21,259 nt of DNA from an uncultured Gemmiger sp. (GCA_959018215.1 CAUEKL010000010.1:1-21259), one strand, 5' to 3'; positions 7,044-14,470 are shown, numbered from the stretch's first letter. Notes: a model not told the origin generated them from the sequence alone. Numbers and translations are program-made.

Positions 7044-7964
7044 TCAATTTCCTTTCGCAAGTTTGCTTGCCACAAAGCCGGACAGGCTGTTGATGGCCAG
7101 AACCAGGACCAGCAGCACCACGGCGGTGCCGTAGGTCTCGCCCACATGCAGACCTTCGTTGGAGAGCATATACATATGGACGGCCAGGGTGCGGGTGGAG
7201 CTGAAGACGCTGGTGGGGATGGCCGCCACGGTGCTGGCGGTGTAGATCAGGGCCGCGGTCTCGCCCACGATACGGCCCACAGCCAAGATGACGCCGGACA
7301 GGATGCCAGGCATGGCGGAGGGCAGCACGATGCTGAAGACGGTGCGCAGCTTGCCGGCGCCCAGGCCGAAGCTGCCTTCCCGGTAGGAATCGGGCACGGC
7401 CAGCAGGGCTTCCTCGGTGGTGCGCATGATGACCGGCAGCACCATGATGGACAGGGTGAAGGCGCCGGCGATGAGGGAGTAGCCCCACTTGAGCTGGGTG
7501 ACGAAGAACAGCATGCCGAACAGGCCATAGACGATGGAGGGGATGCCCTGCAGGGTCTCGGTGGTCAGACGGACAAGCTTGACCAGTTTATTGCCCCGCT
7601 TGGCGTACTCCACCAGCCATACGGCGGCGAAGATGCCCAGGGGGGTGGCGATGAGCAGAGAGAAGCCGGTCATCAGGATGGTGTTGATGAGCGCCGGCAT
7701 GAGGGAGACGTTTTCGGAGTTGTATTCCCACTCGAACAGGCTGGGCTTGAGGTTGGGAATGCCCATGACCAGGATGTAGCCGATGAGAAAGACCAGCACG
7801 GCCACGGTGATGAGGGCCGCCAGGCGGACCAGCCAGCGCATGACCAGGGCCCAGACGCGGGCAGACATACGGTTTTCACGGTTTTTGGTCGGGGGCACCA
7901 GCTGAGCGCCGGAGGCGCTGTAATCGCCGGAGCGGGCACCGGTGGTAATGGTGGACTCAGGCAT
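7044..7964 (-). CDS. pstA: Phosphate ABC transporter permease PstA
   Basis: The 306-residue permease has about six membrane helices and the cytoplasmic EAA loop that docks on PstB (EALLAVPDSYREGSFGLGAGKLRTVFSIVLPSAMPGIL). The GIPSIVYGLFGM stretch and the GRIVGETAALIYTA helix are typical of Pst permeases. A 38-residue polar N-terminal tail rich in Ser, Thr and Gly precedes the first basic and hydrophobic segment and is longer than usual. The ATG at 7964 overlaps the pstC stop by 8 nt, which indicates coupled translation. PstA pairs with PstC to form the transmembrane channel. Confidence 0.95.
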   Translation of the reverse strand: MPESTITTGARSGDYSASGAQLVPPTKNRENRMSARVWALVMRWLVRLAALITVAVLVFLIGYILVMGIPNLKPSLFEWEYNSENVSLMPALINTILMTGFSLLIATPLGIFAAVWLVEYAKRGNKLVKLVRLTTETLQGIPSIVYGLFGMLFFVTQLKWGYSLIAGAFTLSIMVLPVIMRTTEEALLAVPDSYREGSFGLGAGKLRTVFSIVLPSAMPGILSGVILAVGRIVGETAALIYTASTVAAIPTSVFSSTRTLAVHMYMLSNEGLHVGETYGTAVVLLVLVLAINSLSGFVASKLAKGN

Positions 7965-8859
7965 TTTTCTCCCTCTCCTTCACAAGACTGAAGCTCACGT
8001 TGATGAGCAGAATGAACACGAAGAGCACGACGCCGGTGGCAATGAGGGCTTCCCGGTGCAGGTCGGCGGCATAGCCCATCTCGATGACGATGTTGCTCGT
8101 CATGGTGCGCAGGCCCTGGAACAGTCCCTGGGGCATCCAGGTCTGGTTGCCGGCCACCATGACCACAGCCATGGTCTCGCCGATGGCGCGGCCGATACCC
8201 AGGATCACCGCCGACAGCACACCGCTCTTGGCGGCGGGCAGCACGGTGAAGAAGACGCTGCGCTCATGGGTGGCGCCCAGGGCCAGGCTGCCTTCGTAGT
8301 AGCTCTGGGGCACGGCGTCCAGGCTGGTCTTGCTCACCGTGATGATGGTGGGCAGGATCATGATGCCCAGCAGCAGACTGGCCGTGAACAGGCTCATGCC
8401 CTTGCCGTTGGCAATGCCCAGGGTCTTGCGCACGAAGTCGGTTTTCAGGATGGCCTGAATGCCCGGCACCAGCACCACCATGCCGAAGAAGCCGTACACC
8501 ACCGAGGGGATGCCGGCCAGCAGCTGAACGGCGGGCAGCAGCACCTTGTTGATGCGCTTGGAGGCGAAGCGGCTCATGTAGATGGCGGTGAGCAGCCCGA
8601 TGGGCACGCCCACCACGATGGCGCCGGCGGTGACGTAGATGCTGCCCAGGATCATGGGCAGGATGCCGTAGATATCATTGCCCGGTTTCCAGGTGGTACC
8701 CAGCAGGAACTGCAAAGGTCCGATCTTGAAAAGGGTGGGCACACCGTTGGCAAACAGAAAGACGCAGATGAGGGCCACCGCCAGAATCGAGATGCAGGCG
8801 CAGGCGGTGAAGACCCATTTCATCACCACTTCTTTTGTGTTGGATGCTCTCGTACTCAT
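7957..8859 (-). CDS. pstC: Phosphate ABC transporter permease PstC
   Basis: The 300-residue permease starts with a short polar tail and a strong first helix (KWVFTACACISILAVALICVFLF). It carries GIPSVVYGFFGMVVLVP, the EAA loop (SLDAVPQSYYEGSLALGATHERSVFFTVLPAAKSGVL) and GRAIGETMAVVMVAGN, all PstC/PstA hallmarks. Its first position after pstS and its long periplasmic loop before GVPIGLLTAIYMS fit PstC rather than PstA. I chose the ATG at 8859 (MSTRASN) with GGAG 9 nt upstream; an in-frame TTG at 8874 is less likely. Confidence 0.95.
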   Translation of the reverse strand: MSTRASNTKEVVMKWVFTACACISILAVALICVFLFANGVPTLFKIGPLQFLLGTTWKPGNDIYGILPMILGSIYVTAGAIVVGVPIGLLTAIYMSRFASKRINKVLLPAVQLLAGIPSVVYGFFGMVVLVPGIQAILKTDFVRKTLGIANGKGMSLFTASLLLGIMILPTIITVSKTSLDAVPQSYYEGSLALGATHERSVFFTVLPAAKSGVLSAVILGIGRAIGETMAVVMVAGNQTWMPQGLFQGLRTMTSNIVIEMGYAADLHREALIATGVVLFVFILLINVSFSLVKEREKNA

Positions 8860-8886
8860 TTTCCTATACTCCAATCCTGTCTGAGG

Positions 8887-8967
8887 GACGGACCCTTGGG
8901 TCCGTCAAAGAGTTTCCATTTTTTACCAAAAGAATGGCCGCTGCTTGATGGGCGGCAACGGCCATTC
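8887..8967 (-). other. Two hairpins in the pstS-pstC spacer
   Basis: The 126-nt spacer between pstS and pstC holds two clear inverted repeats. In transcription order the first (8959-8967 with 8932-8940, arm CGAATGGCCG-like, 9 bp, 18-nt loop) starts about 20 nt after the pstS stop and is followed by TTTTGGTAAAAAA. The second (8898-8906 with 8887-8895, arm GACGGACCC, 9 bp, 2-nt loop) lies just before pstC. Neither has a full U-run. By analogy with other binding-protein transporters they could act as partial terminators or RNase barriers that leave pstS mRNA in excess; this is inference. Confidence 0.55.
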
Positions 8968-8985
8968 GCTTTTACGGGGTACTGA

Positions 8986-9942
8986 TTACTGGATGGCGTC
9001 CCAGGTGGTGGTCTCGCCGGTATAGATGCTCTTGATCTGCTCGGTGGTCAGGTCGGCGATGGGGTTGGCCGGGTTGACGACGACGGCGATGCCGTCCATG
9101 GCCAGCACGGTGGCCTTGGCGCCGGCTTCCACCTCGGAATCCTGCAGCTCACGGGAAGCCATGCCGATGGTGTAGGTGCCGTCCAGGGCGCCGGAGACAC
9201 CGATGGTGGAGTCGGTGGTCAGCATTTCCAGGCTGGCGTTGGGGTTCACGGCCTCATAAGCTTCGATGAGCTTTTCCATCAGGGGGCTGACGGAAGAAGA
9301 ACCGCCCACGGTGATGCTGCCGGAAGGCTGGGTGCCCTCGAAGGCGGCGGCATCGTCAGAGCCGATGTAGCCTTCCTCGGTGGCCAGGGCCTGGCCTTCG
9401 GCGCTCAGGCAGTAGTTGATGAAGTCCACAGCCACGGGATCGGTGGCATCGCCGTTGGTGACGATGTTGAAGGGACGGGCCAGGGTGTAGGTACCGTCCT
9501 TGACGGTGTCGGCGGAAGCGGTGACGCCGCCCACGGTGACGGCCTTGACGGTATCGTTCAGGCTGCCCAGGCTGATGTAGCCGATGGCGGTCTCATCGTT
9601 GGCCACGGTGGTCATGACGCCGTTGGTGGAGTTCTGGGTGGCGGCACCGGCGGAGGTGTTGTCCACCTTTTCGCCGGCATCGTTCTTCTCTTCCACACCG
9701 GTCAGTTCGATGAAGGCGCCGCGGGTGCCGGAACCTTCCTCACGGGTGATGACGGTGATGGCCTGGGTGTTGTCAAAATCGCTGGCAGCGGCTTCCTCAC
9801 CGGCGGCTTCGGCGGTGGCGCTGCTCTCGGAAGCAGTGCTGTCGGAAGCGGTGCTGTCGGAGGTGGTGGAAGCGGTGTTGCCGCAGGCGGCCAGGCTCAG
9901 GGCCATGGCGGCGGCGCAAACCAAAGCAATCTTACGTTTCAT
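8986..9942 (-). CDS. pstS: Phosphate-binding lipoprotein PstS, circularly permuted
   Basis: The 318-residue protein begins with a lipoprotein signal peptide (MKRKIALVCAAAMALSLAAC, lipobox LAAC, Cys20). A low-complexity Ser/Thr/Ala/Glu linker follows (about 22-54), partly built from a repeated 15-bp DNA unit near 9827-9865. The binding fold runs in an unusual order. Residues about 60-200 carry ITVITREEGSGTRGAF (62-77) and AIGYISLG, which form the second half of canonical PstS. Residues about 208-318 carry GSITVGGSSSVSPLMEKL (208-225), MASREL and IYTGETTTWDAIQ, the canonical first half, and the protein ends there. Phosphate-contacting motifs of both halves are present, so it should bind phosphate. 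The ATG at 9942 is preferred over upstream in-frame starts because it begins the signal peptide. It is the first gene of pstSCAB-phoU. Confidence 0.93.
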   Translation of the reverse strand: MKRKIALVCAAAMALSLAACGNTASTTSDSTASDSTASESSATAEAAGEEAAASDFDNTQAITVITREEGSGTRGAFIELTGVEEKNDAGEKVDNTSAGAATQNSTNGVMTTVANDETAIGYISLGSLNDTVKAVTVGGVTASADTVKDGTYTLARPFNIVTNGDATDPVAVDFINYCLSAEGQALATEEGYIGSDDAAAFEGTQPSGSITVGGSSSVSPLMEKLIEAYEAVNPNASLEMLTTDSTIGVSGALDGTYTIGMASRELQDSEVEAGAKATVLAMDGIAVVVNPANPIADLTTEQIKSIYTGETTTWDAIQ

Positions 9943-10052
9943 AACTGTCTTTCTTCTCCCTTTTTGCTCAATTTTCATGTAGCAAAGTGTCCGCTGCGGG
10001 TTTCTTTCCAACCGTCCCGCCGCGGTGTGCCCGTTCTTCCGGGCGCAAGGGT

Positions 10053-10119
10053 ATTGTAGCAAACCCGGGGCCGGGGTTTCGACCATGGCGGCGTACAATC
10101 GGCGTAAAACTTCGGTCAA
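10053..10119 (-). promoter_or_regulatory. Pho-box promoter of pstSCAB-phoU
   Basis: On the minus strand three hexamers lie at an exact 11-nt period: TTGACC (10114-10119), TTTACG (10103-10108) and TGTACG (10092-10097). After 33 nt comes a good -10, TACAAT (10053-10058). No -35 hexamer is found at the proper distance (CGAAAC stands there). Direct repeats of 11 nt are the known binding pattern of PhoB/PhoP-type regulators, as in the TTAACA-like repeats of Bacillus. The array would span about -46 to -73. Regulator identity is inferred from the repeat spacing and the adjacent phoB/phoR genes. Confidence 0.72.
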
Positions 10120-10213
10120 ATCAGCGGGCGGAATGAAAAGGAATTGTAAAATTCGTAAAAAATCAGGCAATATTTTCTCCAAATCTGCCCAAAAATTGCC
10201 TTCAGGGGCCCAT

Positions 10214-10280
10214 TTTACACAAATTTTACAAACACTTTACCGCCTTTTGCTACCGTATTTGGGCGCAGCACCGTTATAAT
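10214..10280 (+). promoter_or_regulatory. Pho-box promoter of the Na/Pi cotransporter
   Basis: Three hexamers on the plus strand lie at an exact 11-nt period: TTTACA (10214-10219), TTTACA (10225-10230) and TTTACC (10236-10241), with a weak fourth, TTGCTA (10247-10252). After a 33-nt gap from the third repeat comes a perfect -10, TATAAT (10275-10280), with no usable -35. The geometry is identical to that of the divergent pstS promoter. This supports one shared activator, presumably the PhoB-like protein encoded at 12202. Confidence 0.77.
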
Positions 10281-10368
10281 AAGAAACGGTATAGTGCCGC
10301 GCAGGGCGCGGCCCGGAGCAATACGGTTCCGGAGAAAAGAAAAATAAGAGAACGGAAGGTTTCCCAGT

Positions 10369-12141
10369 ATGAGCATTTTCAATGTGTTCAGTCTGATGGG
10401 CGGCATTGCCATGTTCCTGTATGGCATGGACATGATGGGCAAGGCCCTTGAGCAGACCGCCGGCAACAAGCTGCAGGGCATCCTGAGCAAGATGACCTCC
10501 TCCCCCATCAAGGGGCTGCTGCTGGGCCTGGTGGTCACGGCAGTCATCCAGTCCAGCGGCGCCACCACCGTCATGGCGGTGGGCTTCGTCAACTCCGGCC
10601 TGATGCAGCTGCACCAGGCCATCGGCGTCATCATGGGCGCCAACATCGGCACCACCGTCACCGGCTGGCTGCTCTCCCTGTCCGGCCTGGAAGGGGACAA
10701 CTTCGTCACCCAGATGCTCAACCCCAATGCCTGGAGCCCCATCCTGGGCTTCATCGGCATCTGGATGTATATGCTGGGCAAGGACCGCAAGCGGGGCGTG
10801 GGCAAGATCATGATGGGCTTTGCCATCCTGATGGCCGGCATGAACACCATGTCCACCTCCATGAGCCCCCTGGCCGGGGAGGAATGGTTCATGGACCTGT
10901 TCCTGGCCTTCTCCAACCCGCTGTTCGGCGTGCTGGCCGGCGCGGTGCTCACCGCCGTGCTCCAGTCCTCCTCCGCCGCCGTGGGCATCCTGCAGGCGCT
11001 TTCTTCCACCGGTGCGGTGACCTACAGCGCTGCCGTGCCCATCATCATGGGCCAGAACATCGGCACCACCGTCACCGCCCTGATCTCCTCCGCCGGTGCC
11101 AACAAGAACGCCAAGCGCACCGCTTTCGTGCACCTGTACTTCAACGTCATCGGCACCATCATCTTCCTGTGCGGCTTCTACGGCCTGCATGCCCTGCTGC
11201 ACTTCCCCTTCTTCAATGACCAGATCAACACCTTCGGCATTGCCATCGTGCACACCGTCTTCAATGTGGTGACCACCGCCATCCTGCTGCCCTTCAACCG
11301 GGTGCTGGAACGCCTGGCCATCATGACCGTGCCGGACAGCAAGGCCGACGCCCCCGAACAGCACTCCCTGCTGGACGAGCGTCTGCTCTCCACCCCTTCT
11401 GTGGCGGTGAACCGGGCCATGCTCACCGGCGGCGATATGGCCGAGATCTGCCGGGTGTCCCTTTTGCAGGCCATGTCCATCACCCACAAGTGGGATGACG
11501 CCCTGGCCGAGGAGATCCTGCACAAAGAGGACGCCGTAGACCACTACGAGGACGTGCTGGGCACCTACCTGGTCAAGCTGGGCAACAAGCACCTGTCCCG
11601 GGAGGACAACCGCACCGTCAACAAGCTCTTGCAGACCATCGGCGACTTTGAGCGCATCTCCGACCACGCGGTGAACCTGCTGGAGGCCGCCAAGGAGATC
11701 AAGGAGAAGGACATCCGCTTCAGCAAGGAAGCCCTGAGCGACCTTTCTGTGCTGGAATCCGCCTTGCAGGACATCGTCAACCGCACGGTGGACGCCTACC
11801 AGCAGAACGACCTGTACGCCGCGGGCAAGATCGAGCCTCTGGAAGAGGTGGTGGACGGCCTGGTGCGGGAGGTCAAGACCCGCCACATCGCCCGTCTGCA
11901 GGCCGGCACCTGCACCATCGAGTACGGCTTTGTGCTGGATGACCTGCTCACCGACTACGAGCGCATCGCCGACCACTGCTCCAACATTGCGGTGGCCATG
12001 ATCGAGGTGGCCGAGGACAAGTTCGACACCCACGAGTACCTGAACAACATCAAGAACGGCTCCAGCGTGAAGTTTGAGGAGCGGTACGAGAAGTACCGCG
12101 ACCGCTACACCTTTCCCACCGAAGCCGCATCCAACGGATAA
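10369..12141 (+). CDS. Na/Pi cotransporter family protein with C-terminal PhoU-like domain
   Basis: The 590-residue protein has an N-terminal membrane half (about 1-310) built of two inverted repeats. Each carries the family signature: QSSGATT (61-67) with GANIGTTVTG (90-99), and QSSSAA (199-204) with GQNIGTTVTA (228-237). These motifs line the sodium and phosphate site of the SLC34/NptA-type family. Residues about 350-575 form a cytoplasmic all-helical PhoU-like domain (TIGDFERISDHAVNLLEAAKE and LTDYERIADHCSNIAVAMIEV), the usual bacterial architecture. It would import phosphate with sodium, or in some bacteria help control phosphate balance. GGAAGG lies 9 nt before the ATG. It diverges from pstS behind its own Pho-box promoter, and the phoB/phoR pair follows it. 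Confidence 0.93.
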   Translation: MSIFNVFSLMGGIAMFLYGMDMMGKALEQTAGNKLQGILSKMTSSPIKGLLLGLVVTAVIQSSGATTVMAVGFVNSGLMQLHQAIGVIMGANIGTTVTGWLLSLSGLEGDNFVTQMLNPNAWSPILGFIGIWMYMLGKDRKRGVGKIMMGFAILMAGMNTMSTSMSPLAGEEWFMDLFLAFSNPLFGVLAGAVLTAVLQSSSAAVGILQALSSTGAVTYSAAVPIIMGQNIGTTVTALISSAGANKNAKRTAFVHLYFNVIGTIIFLCGFYGLHALLHFPFFNDQINTFGIAIVHTVFNVVTTAILLPFNRVLERLAIMTVPDSKADAPEQHSLLDERLLSTPSVAVNRAMLTGGDMAEICRVSLLQAMSITHKWDDALAEEILHKEDAVDHYEDVLGTYLVKLGNKHLSREDNRTVNKLLQTIGDFERISDHAVNLLEAAKEIKEKDIRFSKEALSDLSVLESALQDIVNRTVDAYQQNDLYAAGKIEPLEEVVDGLVREVKTRHIARLQAGTCTIEYGFVLDDLLTDYERIADHCSNIAVAMIEVAEDKFDTHEYLNNIKNGSSVKFEERYEKYRDRYTFPTEAASNG

Positions 12142-12148
12142 ATAAACC

Positions 12149-12177
12149 GAAGCCCGCCCGTTTTTGCGGCGGGTTTC
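12149..12177 (+). terminator. Hairpin between cotransporter and phoB, weak terminator or attenuator
   Basis: A 10-bp stem with one G-T pair (12149-12158 with 12168-12177, arms GAAGCCCGCC and GGCGGGTTTC) has a 9-nt loop containing the T-run. No T-tract follows the stem, so a full stop is doubtful and some read-through into the regulator genes is likely. I see no convincing separate promoter in 12142-12201. Confidence 0.5.
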
Positions 12178-12201
12178 GTACTGTAAGGAGTGTTTTTACC
12201 C

Positions 12202-12903
12202 ATGATCTACATTGTGGAGGATGACGCCAGCATCCGGGAACTGGAGCAGTACGCCCTGCAGACCAATTCCTACACCGCCAAGGGCTTTGCCGACGGAGCC
12301 AGCTTCTGGGCCGCCGTGTACGAGGCCGTGCCCGACCTGGTCATTCTGGACGTGATGCTGCCCGACGAGGACGGCTACCAGATCCTGGGCAAACTGCGGG
12401 AAAACGCCTCCACCCGCAACGTACCGGTCATCATGGTCACCGCCAAGACCAGCGAGATCGACGTGGTCAAGGGGCTGGACAAGGGCGCCGACGACTACCT
12501 GTGCAAGCCGTTCGGCATCATGGAGTTCATCAGCCGGGTGAAGGCGGTGCTGCGCCGGGCCCAGAGCTCCGCCGTCAGCACCTCCTCCGCGTTGCGGTTC
12601 GGCACCATCGCCCTGGACGACCTGACCCGCACGGTGACGGTGGACGGGGAGCCGGTGGAACTCACCTTCAAGGAATACGCCCTGCTGCACTTCTTCCTGG
12701 AACATCCGGAGGAGGTGCTGGCCCGGGAGCGGATCATGAAAGCGGTGTGGGACACCGACGACCTGCTGGAATCCCGCACCATCGACATGCACGTGCGGAC
12801 CCTGCGCCAGAAACTGGGCGACGCCGGGGAAGCCATCCGCACGGTGCGCAAGGTCGGCTACAAACTCAGCGCCCGGGGCACGGAGAACAGCGATGAAACC
12901 TGA
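12202..12903 (+). CDS. phoB: PhoB/PhoP-type response regulator (OmpR family)
   Basis: The 233-residue protein has a REC domain (1-118) with acidic pocket Asp7/Asp8, phospho-acceptor Asp50 (VILDVMLPDEDGY), Thr80 and Lys102 (CKPFG). An OmpR-type winged helix follows (about 131-225), with LTFKEYALLHFFLEHP, VLARERIMKAVW, SRTIDMHVRTLRQKLG and TVRKVGYKL. I chose the ATG at 12202. AGGAG at 12186-12190 lies 11 nt upstream, and the earlier in-frame GTG at 12190 would sit on the ribosome binding site itself. Its frame overlaps the kinase gene by 11 nt. The Pho assignment rests on context (pst genes, cotransporter, 11-nt repeat promoters), since OmpR-family regulators look alike by sequence. Many Firmicute annotations would call it PhoP. 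Confidence 0.87.
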   Translation: MIYIVEDDASIRELEQYALQTNSYTAKGFADGASFWAAVYEAVPDLVILDVMLPDEDGYQILGKLRENASTRNVPVIMVTAKTSEIDVVKGLDKGADDYLCKPFGIMEFISRVKAVLRRAQSSAVSTSSALRFGTIALDDLTRTVTVDGEPVELTFKEYALLHFFLEHPEEVLARERIMKAVWDTDDLLESRTIDMHVRTLRQKLGDAGEAIRTVRKVGYKLSARGTENSDET

Positions 12904-14287
12904 GGAATCCCGCACGGCGCCCCGCCGCATGTCCCACCTGCTGCGGGCGGCCCTGATCCTGGTGGGGCTGCTGGCGGTGGTGCTGACCTCGGTGGGCGCG
13001 GCCTTTCTGTTCCACCGGGCCTTTGCGGCCCAGGTGGACCGGGACCTGGCCCGCACCGCCCGGGCCCTGGCCGCCGTGTATGAGGCGGACAGCGACCCCG
13101 CCTACGCCGCCCTGGACCAGGCCATGGCGGGCAGCACCCTGCGCCTGACCCTGGTGGACACCGACGGCACCGTGCTCCACGACAGCACCGAGCCCGCCGA
13201 CCAGATGGAAAACCACTATGCCCGCCCGGAGATCGCCGCCGCCCGGGAGATGGGCGAAGGCTCCAGCGTGCGCCAGAGCACCACCCTGGGCCGGGAGGTG
13301 CACTACCACGCGGTGCGGCTGAACAACGGCAAAATCCTCCGTCTGGCGGAGGAGACCTCCACCATGTGGAGCCTGTACAACCAGGTGCTGCCCCTGCTGG
13401 GGGCGGGCTGCGTGCTGGTGGTGCTGCTGTCCGCCTTGCTGGCCGCCGCCATGACCCGGTGGCTGGTGCGGCCCATCACCCGCATGGCCGACCATCTGGA
13501 CACCATCGAGGCCAACGTGCCCTATGAGGAGCTCATCCCCCTGGCCCACACCATCCAGTCCGACCGCCGCCTGCGGGAAAACAACGAGACCATGCGCCGG
13601 GAGTTCACCGCCAACGTGAGCCACGAGCTCAAGACCCCCCTGACCAGCATTTCCGGCTACGCCGAGCTCATTGAGACCGGCATGGCCAAGCCGGAGGACG
13701 TGCCGGTGTTCGGCAAGCGCATCCACAAGGAAGCGGGGCGGATGATCCGGCTGGTATCCGACATCCTGCAGCTCAGCGAGCTGGACGGCATGCACAGCGA
13801 AGGCTCCACCCTCTCCGAGCCGCTGCCGGTGGACCTGGCCTCCCTGCTGAAGGAGGTCAACGGCAACATGACCATGAACGCCCGCAAGGCCTATGTGACC
13901 CTGCAGTGCGACGCATCCCCCGCCACCGTGCTGGGCAGCCGGGACCTGCTCACCGAGCTGGTCACCAATCTGTGCGACAATGCCATCCGCTACAACCGTC
14001 CCGGCGGCCATGTGACCCTGCGCTGCGGCCAGGACACCGCCGGCGCCCCCTACGTCTGCGTGGAGGACAACGGCATCGGCATTCCCCAGGATGCCCAGAG
14101 CCGGGTGTTCGAGCGGTTCTACCGGGTGGACAAGAGCCGGTCCAAGGCCACCGGCGGCACCGGGTTGGGCCTGGCCATCGTCAAGCATATTGCGGTGCTG
14201 CACAATGCCCGCATCGACCTGCGCTCCACCGTGGGCACCGGCACCACCATCCGGGTCACCTTCCCCGCCCCCAGACCTGGCAAGTGA
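12893..14287 (+). CDS. phoR: PhoR-type sensor histidine kinase
   Basis: The 464-residue protein has two membrane helices (about 17-41 and 165-187). They bracket an extracytoplasmic domain of about 120 residues whose LTLVDTDGTVLHDST segment is the typical start of the Firmicute PhoR/WalK-type PAS-like sensor. A short HAMP-like stretch (MTRWLVRPITRMADHLD) and linker lead to HisKA, with His244 in FTANVSHELKTPLTSI. The ATPase domain has N-box NLCDNAIRYN (359-368, Asn363), DNGIG (392-396) and GGTGLGL (421-427). All catalytic motifs are intact. No cytoplasmic PAS domain is obvious, so it is shorter than Bacillus PhoR. It overlaps phoB by 11 nt and is followed by a terminator. Phosphate sensing through Pst and PhoU is inferred from context. 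Confidence 0.88.
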   Translation: MKPEESRTAPRRMSHLLRAALILVGLLAVVLTSVGAAFLFHRAFAAQVDRDLARTARALAAVYEADSDPAYAALDQAMAGSTLRLTLVDTDGTVLHDSTEPADQMENHYARPEIAAAREMGEGSSVRQSTTLGREVHYHAVRLNNGKILRLAEETSTMWSLYNQVLPLLGAGCVLVVLLSALLAAAMTRWLVRPITRMADHLDTIEANVPYEELIPLAHTIQSDRRLRENNETMRREFTANVSHELKTPLTSISGYAELIETGMAKPEDVPVFGKRIHKEAGRMIRLVSDILQLSELDGMHSEGSTLSEPLPVDLASLLKEVNGNMTMNARKAYVTLQCDASPATVLGSRDLLTELVTNLCDNAIRYNRPGGHVTLRCGQDTAGAPYVCVEDNGIGIPQDAQSRVFERFYRVDKSRSKATGGTGLGLAIVKHIAVLHNARIDLRSTVGTGTTIRVTFPAPRPGK

Positions 14288-14307
14288 CCGGTTTCTCTTT
14301 CCTTTCC

Positions 14308-14345
14308 AGCGCCTGTCGGCTATCCGGCGGGCGCTGTTTTCTTTT
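14308..14345 (+). terminator. Rho-independent terminator of phoB-phoR
   Basis: A 12-bp stem with two G-T pairs (14308-14319 with 14324-14335), a 4-nt loop CTAT, and TTTTCTTTT at 14337-14345 begin 20 nt after the phoR stop. Confidence 0.88.
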
Positions 14346-14371
14346 GCGGGGCCGCCCTTGGGCGCAGTTTC

Positions 14372-14400
14372 TTGCACATCCCGGCCGGGTATGCTATCCT
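14372..14400 (+). promoter_or_regulatory. Promoter of the small membrane protein / DUF6056-like operon
   Basis: TTGCAC (14372-14377) and TATCCT (14395-14400) are separated by exactly 17 nt. The promoter lies just after the phoR terminator and would start a leader of about 65 nt. Confidence 0.65.
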
Positions 14401-14462
14401 GATAAAAGTAGTCCTTTCTTTTATCAGAACATGCCCGGCCTTTTCTGCCGGGCAAAGGAGGA
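14400..14462 (+). promoter_or_regulatory. Structured 5' leader: two tandem hairpins before the ribosome binding site
   Basis: A perfect 9-bp inverted repeat (14400-14408 with 14418-14426, arm TGATAAAAG, 9-nt loop) sits at the predicted start site. A perfect 7-bp GC inverted repeat (14433-14439 with 14447-14453, arm GCCCGGC, 7-nt loop) ends one base before AAAGGAGG (14455-14462). The first could be an operator overlapping the start point or an mRNA 5' stem. The second could tune access to the ribosome binding site. Both roles are inference. Confidence 0.5.
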
Positions 14463-14470
14463 TTTTTGGG

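Larger units (their letters stand above)
9943..10368. other. Divergent pstS / Na-Pi cotransporter control region
   Basis: This 426-nt gene-free stretch is much richer in A/T than its flanks. It holds two divergent promoters with matching repeat arrays, listed separately. Between the arrays (about 10120-10213) are two further minus-strand TTTAC-type hexamers (complement of 10145-10150 and 10154-10159). They are only 9 nt apart and do not fit the 11-nt pattern. The leaders are about 80 nt on the cotransporter side and about 100 nt on the pstS side, with no obvious riboswitch fold. Confidence 0.7.

Noticed and set aside
5613..7991. A very long open frame (792 codons) on the plus strand opposite pstB, pstA and phoU
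   Set aside because: Its product is rich in His, Gln, Gly and Asp with no fold or motif, as expected for the antisense of GC-rich genes. The minus strand carries unmistakable Pst proteins.
9827..9865. Short direct DNA repeats of about 15 bp inside pstS
   Set aside because: They encode the Ser/Thr/Ala linker after the lipobox and are explained as ordinary low-complexity coding sequence, not a mobile or CRISPR-like repeat.
10145..10159. Extra minus-strand hexamers TTTACG and TTTACA between the two Pho arrays
   Set aside because: They are spaced 9 nt apart, not 11, and have no -10 at the distance seen for the two accepted arrays. They may be chance in A/T-rich DNA.
12190..12201. An upstream GTG start for the PhoB-like regulator
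   Set aside because: It overlaps the AGGAG ribosome binding site and would add MFLP before the normal MIYIVEDD start of a receiver domain.
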